From: Piezodorus guildinii
Taxonomy: Eukaryota > Arthropoda > Insecta > Hemiptera > Pentatomidae
Length of the DNA: 64,000 nt
Direction of reading: 5' to 3'
Assembly: GCA_023052935.1 (NCBI GenBank)
Contig: CM041298.1
Span: forward strand, 19,017,371 to 19,081,370
Part shown: piece by piece, positions 53,725 to 61,593 of the stretch
How positions within the stretch are numbered: position 1 is the stretch's first letter
How the letters are laid out: each line of letters begins with the position of its first letter
Program-made: the position numbers and the translations under genes
The notes under the pieces: generated by a model
Databases searched by the model: none
The model's input: only the letters and a program-made list of their open reading frames with translations
Told to the model about the DNA's origin: nothing

Positions 53725-54275
53725 AATAGGCTTAACGAACCCGAAGGTTCGATGCCGATACCACCAAACTTCGCCTGCACAGACTCGTCCAATGTTCACC
53801 GGTCAAGCCCAAGCCCCCGAGATCAGCCTTAATGCAATCCTCCCATCGACGCTTCGGCCTACCTTTCGGACGCCTACCAGTCGGTTCAGCGAATACCAAC
53901 TTTCTCGGAATCCGTTCTTTACTAAGCCCAACAACTTTACGCGCCCATTTGAGTCTCCGCGATGCTATCAACTCAATTATATTCGCAGGGTACAAACTCC
54001 GCAATTCCGTGTTGTGCAACCTTCTAAACTCCCCAGTGGCCTCATCTCTCTTCGGACCAAATATTTTAAGCAGTACCTTATTCTCGAAAACCTTAAGCCG
54101 TTGTCCATCCTTCAAAGTAAGCGGCCACGTTTCGCATCCGTAAAGAACCATTGGAAGAATAATAGTTTTATAAATTCTAACCTTTAAGTTTTTAGACAGA
54201 AACCGCGAGCTAAGTAATTTAGCAACTGAATAATAACACGCATTTCCATCCTTTAACCGGGACTTTATTTATTTT
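53725..54275 (-). mobile_element. RTE-type LINE, 3' end, well preserved
   Basis: The 139-codon frame 54151-53732 reads MVLYGCETWPLTLKDGQRLK, VFENKVLLKIFGPKRDEATG, RRLKWARKVVGLSKERIPRK, TGRRPKGRPKRRWEDCIKAD and VVSASNLRVR, the complete C-terminus of the RTE protein. An (AAT)n tail follows at 53705-53724. 5'-truncated near 54275. The plus-strand frames at 53792 and 53832 are shadows. Confidence 0.92.
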
Positions 54276-54289
54276 TTACCTCAGAGGAA

Positions 54290-54505
54290 TCCATGACTGT
54301 GGTATTTTGTGAACTAAAATATGTGAGTAGGGCGTTCGAACCTACGTCACACCCTCCAGCAAGCCTGGAGGGCCGCTCTCATTGTTGGTCAGCGAGTCCA
54401 TCGGACTAAACCGGGAGGAGCTCCCGAGAAAGTTCCACCGACCATCCCCACATCCGCCACCCGTGGGACGCTCCCCATACGCGGTAATGAGATCCGCGCG
54501 AGGTC
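54290..54505 (-). repeat. GC-richer tRNA-like SINE segment
   Basis: On the minus strand GGTTTAGTCCGATGGACTCG, a short hairpin GCCCTCCAGGCTTGCTGGAG, then GACGTAGGTTCGAACGCCC (B box). The order resembles a tRNA-Ser/Leu-like head with a long variable arm. Continues with GCGTCCCACGGGTGGCGG. Confidence 0.5.
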
Positions 54506-54670
54506 TCGGGTATATACGTTTCTAAAATATAATATTTTCAGTTTTACAAAACTTATCACTTTTAAGCTAGATTTAACACACAAGCTAGACTTAGGCCACT
54601 TTAAAACGTGTATTTCCGGTGACAAATTCAATATATTTCACGATCATGTAGAGGTAAATGAAAGTAAACA
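54506..54670 (+). repeat. family X repeat, 3' part
   Basis: GGGTATATACGTTTCTAAAA to CATGTAGAGGTAAATGAAAG. Confidence 0.55.
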
Positions 54671-54689
54671 ATTTTTTAATAAAAACCTT

Positions 54690-54785
54690 ATGAAGCTTAG
54701 CACCACTAAAATCGCTCGGCTTTGGTTCGAATCCTGTCTGGGTAGGTGAAAATTTCTTTCTTTCGGGAGTCAAACGTAATTTGTC
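54690..54785 (+). repeat. tRNA-like fragment
   Basis: CTTTGGTTCGAATCCTGTCT contains a good B box (GGTTCGAATCC, 54722-54732); AGCTTAGCACCAC upstream is not a convincing A box. Probably a SINE piece; no tRNA cloverleaf could be drawn. Confidence 0.4.
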
Positions 54786-55230
54786 CAGTTATATGAGTTT
54801 AATTACCCATAGAATGACCCGTTATATTTACCATTATTTAATAAGAAAGACGTAAAAGGAACACTCCATTGAAGATACGATTTAGTTCTCACCGGAAACG
54901 TCTCAAGTGGTAGATAATGCAGAATTCGAGTTGAAACAGTTCTGGATGCGAGTGTTTTCCTGGCCCTGAATTGTCGCTCCAAGATAGAGTCGTCATTCCA
55001 CAAAGTGTTATTCAAGGGTAATCCCATCTTTAGCTCAGCAATCTCTATATCAATCCTGAAGTGGAATGTTTCTTGGCAATCAAACCTTCATTCCTTTCTT
55101 GGCACATAAAGTCTTCTTAATTTATAAATATTTCTATTTACTTTCACTTTTCTTTATATGAGATTTATAATAATGGAATAGAAAGCTACATTTTATCGAA
55201 CAATCGGTGCTACCCAACTTAGTTTGGTTA

Positions 55231-55236
<6 letters not shown>
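54786..55236. other. unassigned sequence with a family X end
   Basis: 55138-55175 begins like family X (ACTTTCACTTTTCTTTATAT). The minus frames 54591-55027 are unsupported. Confidence 0.35.

Positions 55237-55301
<65 letters not shown>
55237..55301. repeat. (TA)n microsatellite
   Basis: About 32 TA units next to the Helitron 3' region. Confidence 0.95.
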
Positions 55302-55304
<3 letters not shown>

Positions 55305-55591
55305 GAATCGCATTTTCCATTGGTGATCCCATCATGCGTGTATTGCTTGACCGATTTTGTTAATTTTTTTTTTTGTTAACTTTATATCAGTCACGAGAAG
55401 AATCTTATGAAAGAAAAAAAGAGATACTTTGATAGATTTTTTTTTAATATTTAAAAGTAATAATAATCGCTCTATATATTTATTTATAACATGAACCGCC
55501 TATTCCCTTGGTGATCGCATGACGCGTGAACGGCTAGACTGATTTCGCTAAGACATAGTTAAGACAGGGCATCGTCTGTCGGGTCAACTAG
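55302..55591 (+). mobile_element. Helitron 3' end
   Basis: TGGTGATCGCATGACGCGTG, then GACAG/CTGTC hairpin (55563-55567 with 55576-55580) and the terminal CTAG (55588-55591) after GTCGGGTCAA, the usual 3' signature of insect Helitrons. 55305-55360 carries a diverged copy of the same TGGTGATCCCATCATGCGTG motif, so two copies may be nested. Confidence 0.75.
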
Positions 55592-55614
55592 AATTGTTAT
55601 ATTATATAACCTAA

Positions 55615-55672
55615 ATCATATGTTTTTAACAGGCGAAGGTAAGTGAAAGTCGTGTGTTGCCCGCACCAGATT
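55615..55672 (-). repeat. family X repeat, right end only
   Basis: AGGTAAGTGAAAGTCGTGTG then TTGCCCGCACCAGATTTT. Confidence 0.7.
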
Positions 55673-56100
55673 TTTTTCTATACAATTAACAAATAAGTAT
55701 AAAAGCCAAGGAGAGATCTCCCAAAAAATATGTAGCTACAAACAGAAGGCGGAATCCAGTTTTTGGCTGTCATGCAGGTAATGGATGTGTCATGGCTTAG
55801 GTTCCCAGGAGGTGATTCGTTTCGGATAACAGACTGAGTGCCCCGGCTTTCAAAAATAATCGACGCAGCGATGTAAACCCGTCAGGTCTAACCAACCGTG
55901 ATGCGACGGGACTGAATCTTAACTTAACCGTCGGAAGATTTATCAACAAGGTTTACTCTCGTGAACATGAAATTGTTTCATTTTTATTATCCCAAAGATA
56001 TGGCAATATTTCTGAGGTAGAAAATAAATGAGCAGTTTTTTTTTAATTTCTTCTAAAAACATTTTCTTAAAATAGAATAGAATTAGATTTATTTATTTTT
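55673..56100. other. unassigned sequence
   Basis: 55735-55930 is GC-richer (GGTTCCCAGGAGGTGATTCG, CGGGACTGAATC) and may be a decayed LINE piece. Not assigned. Confidence 0.35.
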
Positions 56101-56105
56101 AAAAA

Positions 56106-56618
56106 TCTGGTGCACGCAACACACGGCTTAAATGCCGATATTTTAATTTTTTTTATTAACTACCATTAATTTTGTAAATTCCAAAAGATTAACCATATCA
56201 TCTTAATGACTTTGATGAAGGGCGGCTAAATTTACAAGTAGGACGAATGTTATGACCAACTAAATGATAAAACAGAAAAACTATTTTTTTATGTGATTTT
56301 TGTTTTGTTTTTATATTAAGATCAGTAATATAGACGTATAATATACCCGTGGGAGGATAAAGATTTTTGAAAAAATATTATCTGATACACAAAGTTGTAA
56401 AAGGTAATATAAAGTGATGAATAGGGAATAAACTTATTACTGATTAACAATTTACTGTAGTTATATTATTTAATCTAAATCATATATTTCCAACGAAAAT
56501 GAATACACGTTTTATTAAAATCAACTTAGAATATTTTTCAAATTGAAGTATAATTAATAGTTTTTAAATTGATTTTAACGGTCGAGGTAAGTGAAAGTCG
56601 TGTGTTGCCCGCGCCAGA
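56106..56618 (-). repeat. family X variant with inverted terminal repeats
   Basis: The left end is TCTGGTGCACGCAACACACG and the right end is CGTGTGTTGCCCGCGCCAGA, so both ends carry the same terminal sequence in inverted orientation, unlike other copies. The interior is ordinary family X in minus orientation from the TTAAATGCCGATATTTTAA box. Confidence 0.75.
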
Positions 56619-57039
56619 TTTTTTTTTTATATTATTAATTTCAAATTATTTATTATTTAATTGATCATTTGTAGTGATAAATATATCAAAAAGTATTACC
56701 GTTATTCGGTATTGTATTCCCCGGAAAACAGTTACGAAAAGTTATGATTTTCGTACATTTAACTACAAATGGAAAAAAAAAAAATAGTTACTTACAGCAA
56801 TATTACATATCTCCAAAATTACCTGAAACAAACAATTAAGATTATTAGTTATGAATACGAGTATATAAAATAAAAAATTATAATAGAATATGTATTTAAC
56901 CAAATATACCCTTGAATGAATAATACACTGTTTTATCCTAAGTTCAAAGAAAAAAAATATAAAGGATTTCATCGTTTCACTTCGTAGTTACAAGATTACC
57001 AAAAGATTTTACCAATACCAATAAAAAAATCTCATTACA
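56619..57039. other. AT-rich sequence, nothing recognised
   Basis: No gene or repeat recognised; the frame 56763-56972 is low complexity. Confidence 0.4.
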
Positions 57040-57178
57040 TATAGAGATTCGTACTGTTTATAGTACTGTTATAGGCCAAAGGCCTTGTCATGGGGTGATT
57101 AGGCCAGGTTTTTTTCCCTGATTTGGGTACCCACTTTAAAAAGGCTCGGTCTACCCCAGTCGGGTCTCCATACACAGA
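57040..57178 (+). repeat. dispersed repeat Y, copy 3
   Basis: AGAGATTCGTACTGTTTATA, GTGATTAGGCC, GGGTACCCACTTTAAAAAGG, CCCAGTCGGGTCTCCATAC, as at 22990-23205. Confidence 0.6.
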
Positions 57179-57199
57179 TATATTAAATACAATTAAAGC

Positions 57200-57240
57200 C
57201 GTGTAAGGTAAGTGATAGTCGTGTGTTGCGCGCACCAGAA
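57200..57240 (-). repeat. family X repeat, right end only
   Basis: AAGGTAAGTGATAGTCGTGT, then GCGCGCACCAGA. Confidence 0.65.
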
Positions 57241-57253
57241 CTTATCGATTTTT

Positions 57254-57440
57254 ACTTTCACTTATCTATGTATGAAATATATAGTAAGGAAAGGTATTGT
57301 GATCGTAAAAATTTTTGAGCTCCAGTTTTAAATGGAAATACACGTTTAAGCTTTTTTTTTTTCCTCTAAAGTACATTTAATTATGTAGATTCTATAAAAA
57401 TAACCATATTATCTTGTTACCATTGATACAAAAACTATTA
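57254..57440 (-). repeat. family X repeat, left part with deletion
   Basis: ACTTTCACTTATCTATGTAT, TAGTAAGGAAAGGTATTGTG, then a jump to CTCTAAAGTACATTTAATT and ATATTATCTTGTTACCATTG. Confidence 0.65.
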
Positions 57441-57644
57441 ATTAATACCTCTGGTTCTAGTAAAGGTAGAAAAATAAGTTTGGTGTCAAAATCACCCTAT
57501 TTCAAAGCGGAATAATTTTAAAAATAAAAAAAAGTTTTTGACGAGATTATTTATTTTTTTTTTTTTGGGTTGTTAACAAATACAACTTAAAAATTTTAAC
57601 GAATTATTTTTTTAATAGTTCGGCTTTTAAATAGAGTAATTTTT
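57441..57644. other. unassigned AT-rich sequence
   Basis: Contains AGTAAAGGTAGAAAAATAAG, the inverse of CTTATTTTTCTACC-like sequence found at 57652 onward, so a short inverted repeat spans this area. Confidence 0.4.
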
Positions 57645-57903
57645 ACACCATAATTATTTTTCTACCTTTAATAGAACCAAAGATTTTAAATACAATGTAT
57701 TTTTCTTGTGCAAACTATTTGATTTATTTACGCAACCCATGAGGAACGTTAGCCCATAATATTTTGGAGAGGCAAATGGTTTAATGTCCAGTTTTAATTT
57801 TTTTTAAAACCATGAAAATAGGTTAAACACATCTAGGATCCTTTTCTTGTTAGATTAATATTTTATCTTTACTATATGTATTTTATAATACAGTTGTAAA
57901 TAT
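57645..57903 (+). repeat. 259-bp direct repeat, copy 1
   Basis: ACACCATAATTATTTTTCTA to ATACAGTTGTAAATAT, matching 58622-58880 at high identity. The end resembles a Jockey 3' UTR. Confidence 0.88.
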
Positions 57904-58299
57904 ATATAAGTTTATATAAGCGTGGTTAAGTTTATGAACGTTGTCCGGAAATAGTTCATAGTTGTCCAATTAACACATAAGACAAAATTTGTATTTTTGG
58001 ATGTATATACATTTTTGGCCAAGGAATTTTTTATCCATTTGTTACTTATTTAAATAGATTATTAAAATAAAAAATCATTAAATGACGAAAATTAATTTGT
58101 TCCTCTTTCATTTAAGCAAAATACCTCTTAAACATGAGGAATCTCAGTTGAAACTGATGCATAAATGAACCTTGACTAATCATGTTTTAAAATATGTAAA
58201 TATCATCTTCCAACTAAACATAACTTTATAAACACAGATAAGATTAAATTGAAATATTCAAAAACGTTACGAGCTTATTATACTGCCCAATATAAATCA
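57904..58299. other. unassigned sequence between direct repeats
   Basis: No gene or repeat recognised. Confidence 0.4.
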
Positions 58300-58621
58300 G
58301 GAATTATCTCAAATAGTCTGACAGGGATTAAATGCCTACATATTAAATTTTCTTCTTAATTCATCTTTAATTTTGTACATTCTATAAAATGTACCATATC
58401 ATCTTGTTACCATTGATAAAAAACAGGTAAATGTAGAAGTTGAACTAATTTGATATTTAACTAAAGGAGAATACTAAAAAAAACATTTTTTTAAAGCAAT
58501 TTATTGTTTTTGAACATAAGAACAGAAATATAAATGTATAATATACCGTTGGAAAGCTAAAGATTTTAGTAAAAATATTTAAATATTTGATACACTAGCT
58601 TGTAAAAGTTAATAAAGAGTG
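58300..58621 (-). repeat. family X fragment
   Basis: CTCAAATAGTCTGACAGGGA, ATATCATCTTGTTACCATTG, ATACCGTTGGAAAGCTAAAG, cut exactly where the second direct repeat starts. Confidence 0.65.
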
Positions 58622-58880
58622 ACACCATAATTATTTTTCTACCTTTAATAGAACCAAATATTTTAAATACAATGTACTTTTCTTGTGAAAACTATTTGAT
58701 TTATTTACGTAACCCATGAGGAACGTTAGTCCATAATATTTTGGAGAGGCAAACGGTTTAATGTCCAGTTTTAATTTTTTTTGAAACCATGAAGATAGGT
58801 TAAACACATCTAGGATCCTTTTCTTGTTAGATTAATATTTTATCTTTACTATATGTATTTTATAATACAGTTGTAAATAT
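58622..58880 (+). repeat. 259-bp direct repeat, copy 2
   Basis: Partner of 57645-57903, followed by CAATAAATATATATTTTTTA, a Jockey-like 3' tail. The first copy lacks that tail. Confidence 0.88.
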
Positions 58881-59150
58881 CAATAAATATATATTTTTTA
58901 AATATACCACATTCAAATTTAATCCGAGATAGGCAGAGACGACTCACTGGCATTTCAGCTAAAGTTAGAAATAGATAAATCCTGTGTCTGAAGATTACAA
59001 TGAAGATCAGAGTTTTCCTGGAAGTACTCTGCTGATGGTGGATTATTATTTGTAAGGATAGAACAGAGGAGAGGTTTTCGAGGCAGGAAACTGACTAATC
59101 AGGACCTGAAGACTTAATGAACGTGATCCATCTCCCGGGGGAAAGGTAGA
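58881..59150. other. unassigned sequence
   Basis: No gene or repeat recognised. Confidence 0.4.
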
Positions 59151-59312
59151 AGGGGGTAACTGGGGGGAGGCGGGGAGAAGGGTAAGAGGAGGGATGAGGA
59201 AGGGGGGGGGGGGTGCGACTTTACAAATACAAGAGATTGGAGCCCTACAGCAGGAGGGGTACTCACTAGTAGGGGTCTCCACTGTGGGAGGGGGAGGAGT
59301 ACAGGGGAGGGT
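59140..59312 (+). other. G-rich strand-asymmetric tract
   Basis: G-runs GGGGG, GGGGGG, GGGG, GGG and a 12-G run near 59200-59212 lie on one strand, then GGGAGGGGGAGGAG at 59286-59299. Frames on the C-rich strand (59046-59369) are Pro/Ser-rich artefacts. Confidence 0.8.
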
Positions 59313-59555
59313 GGGGCTAATCTGCATGTTAACGCTCTTATTACACAATTCCACGTCTTCACTTCTCATTTCGTCAGGTCATAAACCGGCAGGGAGTAGT
59401 TTGTTGCGACTTACCGAATAATAACTCATTCCGAAAAGCAATCTAAGCCAGGTAGATCATGTGACGGTAATGGAGAAATGAAAAGGCTGATGAAGCCGTA
59501 GCGAATAGGGAGTGTTTTTATAGCCAGAAGCATAATCATCATCTATATCTTGGGT

Positions 59556-59640
59556 CGCCTGTGGTGTAGTGGCTAGCATAACAGTCTTCTTTGCCCAAGG
59601 TCGCGGGTTCACAACCGTTAGATGTATTTAAATTTAGCAA
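59556..59640 (+). mobile_element. tRNA-related SINE head
   Basis: GTGGTGTAGTGGCTAGCATA (A box region) and GGTCGCGGGTTCACAACCG (B box region), related to SINE family 1 but diverged. Confidence 0.65.
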
Positions 59641-59714
59641 AAGTCCTTAATTGAGATTGCTGAAATATTAATTTTAGGAGTGTTTATTAATTAAATACTT
59701 ATCAATATATTTTT

Positions 59715-59965
59715 TTTTGTTTATTTAATGTATCTTTATGTTACTATGGCTAATCGAGCGATGCTACAGTGGGATTTCTAAATTTTGCTATCCAAGTTAA
59801 ATTACGATAGGAATCTTAAACGAGTATCTGACATCGCACTGCCATTTTTTTCCACAAGAATGTTTCACTACTATTTCAAATTCCTGGGGCTATCTGTCAG
59901 GTTTGAACACGCGACCTTGTGCATAGAAGGCTATCATGCTAGCCGCTGTAGAGAACCTATTGTAT
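59715..59965 (-). mobile_element. tRNA-related SINE, inverted copy
   Basis: The minus strand starts GCGGCTAGCATGATAGCCTT, has the B box GTCGCGTGTTCAAACC, and ends with CCCACTGTAGCATCGCTCG and TTAGCCATAGTAACATAAAG, the SINE family 1 tail. The head and tail together define a full inverted copy next to the plus-strand head. Confidence 0.75.
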
Positions 59966-60437
59966 AAGAATAATTTCTAAAATATCTCTGCATTTATTTG
60001 TGTATCAAAATTCAAAATAATGTTTTATTCGGAAGAAACGCATTGTTATGATTAAAAACAAAGTTCTTAATTCTACTACAAATTTATTATACAACAATAT
60101 ATTTTGTGCCTACGTTTCGGAACCTTTTCAATCTATAACTTAACGCTTTTCTTTTAGTGTAGGATATCTGATTAATCTTCGCTAAAATATCTTCTAATTT
60201 TCTTCATATGGTTGTAACCACAAATTGGTGGACGAATTAAGAACCATTTTATTTATCACAACTATATGATTCTTCTAAAAATTTAGTATTTCTATGAATT
60301 TTTACATGAAAAATGGTTACAAAACAAATACTTGAAATAAGTTGTTAAGTAAATTTGTAGAATAATTCAAGAACCATTTTGTTAATCATGGCCAGGAAAA
60401 TAAATATATGCAAAATACAACAATTATTATAGTTTGT
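59966..60437. other. AT-rich sequence, nothing recognised
   Basis: No gene or repeat recognised. Confidence 0.4.
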
Positions 60438-60532
60438 ATAATTAGTTGACCGTTGAAAATTACTAAAAAGAATTCCGGGTGGCTGCCAATGAATGAAACA
60501 ATTGAGTAGTTTCAACCATTTATTTTCTGCCA
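60438..60532 (-). repeat. 95-bp direct repeat (family P), copy 1
   Basis: ATAATTAGTTGACCGTTGAA to TTATTTTCTGCCA; repeated at 61133-61227 with about three differences. It stops at the RTE insertion point. Confidence 0.9.
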
Positions 60533-61132
60533 GTTAGTTTCACTTATTTAGGAAGTATCGTTTGCGCTTCTAATGATGTGTCCCTCGAAATAAAGAAAAG
60601 AATATTCAATGCCAATAGATGCTATTTTGGGTTGCGGAGACATCTGAGGAGCTCATTTTTTATCTAGGCAAACTAAAATAATGTTGTATAAGACCCTCAT
60701 TAGGCCAGTATTGACGTATGCCTCTGAAACATGGACCGTATCAAAGACCAAAGAAAAAGACATAGCAGTCTTTGAAAGAATGCTATTACGGAGGATTTTC
60801 AGAGCAATTTACGTGAACGGCCAATGGAGAAGGCGTACTAACAAAGAAGTGTACGAAATGTTTGGGGAGCCTGATATAGTTTCCTGGATAAAGATAAACA
60901 GACTCAGATGGGCTGGGCGTGTGGCGAGAATGAGTAGCAATGATCCTACTAAGAGATTGCTCGAGGGAAAGCTGGACCGTAGCAGAGGAAGAGGACGACC
61001 GAGACTGCGATGGTCGGATGCTGTGGCTCAAGATGCGAGGAATATCTTGAACGTCCGTGACTGGAGGGCAACTGCATTAGATAGTTGAGGAGGCTAAGAC
61101 CCACATAGGGTTGTAATGCCATTAAATAAATA
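60533..61132 (+). mobile_element. RTE-group LINE, second subfamily, 3' end
   Basis: 600 bp: SFTYLGSIVCASNDVSLEIK-like upstream codons, then the 135-codon frame 60681-61088 reading MLYKTLIRPVLTYASETWTV, AVFERMLLRRIFRAIYVNGQ, INRLRWAGRVARMSSNDPTK and GRGRPRLRWSDAVAQDARNI to a stop. This is the C-terminal region of an RTE-like reverse transcriptase protein, but a different subfamily from the CETWPLTLKDEQR copies elsewhere. The 3' end is AATAAATAATAATTAG. It is exactly flanked by the 95-bp repeats. Confidence 0.9.
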
Positions 61133-61330
61133 ATAATTAGTTGACCGTTGAAAATTACTAAAAGGAATTCCGGGTGGCTGCCAATGAATGAAACAATTGA
61201 GTAGTTTCAACCTTCTATTTTCTGCCAACGTTTCGACCTCCCTTGTGCGTCATCATTAGGTCGTATTGTTGGCGAATTGTAATGATTGATGGTGAATGAA
61301 AATTTTTTTACTGGTTTTTATCAAATACTT
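61133..61330 (-). repeat. family P terminal repeat with 95-bp direct repeat, copy 2
   Basis: Continues beyond the 95-bp repeat with CAACGTTTCGACC and TGTTGGCGAATTGTAATGAT; includes a degenerate ribozyme-like motif at 61223-61262. Confidence 0.65.
61223..61262 (-). ncRNA. degenerate hammerhead-like motif
   Basis: Minus strand: CTAATGA (61259-61253), extra T, GAC...GTC as a 3-bp stem II, GAAA, CGTT. The G5 position of the core is A, so cleavage is unlikely. Confidence 0.4.
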
Positions 61331-61593
61331 GTGTTTACTTTAATAATTTACGCGTCTTCTCCCAGGTGTACCAAATCGTCATCGTTCCCTAAAACTGGAG
61401 TTACACTAGCAATATTGAATAAATAAATAAATAAAATTTAAAAATTTACGGGACGTGCAGTTCTTTAGTGAAAGAATATAGGTTGCTATATTTCAAGGGC
61501 GTTGGTTTAAAATCGCGTTTATAAACATTTATTCTCCCACCGAAGACAGTGATGATGAAGTAAAATTTAAAAAAATACAATAAAATTAACTTT
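61331..61593. other. unassigned sequence before the tandem array
   Basis: Includes GAATAAATAAATAAATAAAA near 61416-61435; no gene seen. It ends in AAAATTAACTTT just before the first array unit. Confidence 0.4.

Noticed and set aside
54722..54732. Possible tRNA gene from a good B box
   Set aside because: No A box at the right distance and no cloverleaf could be drawn; it fits a SINE fragment better.
59046..59369. Pro-rich open frames on the minus strand
   Set aside because: They follow from the G-rich/C-rich base run in several frames at once, with no domain.
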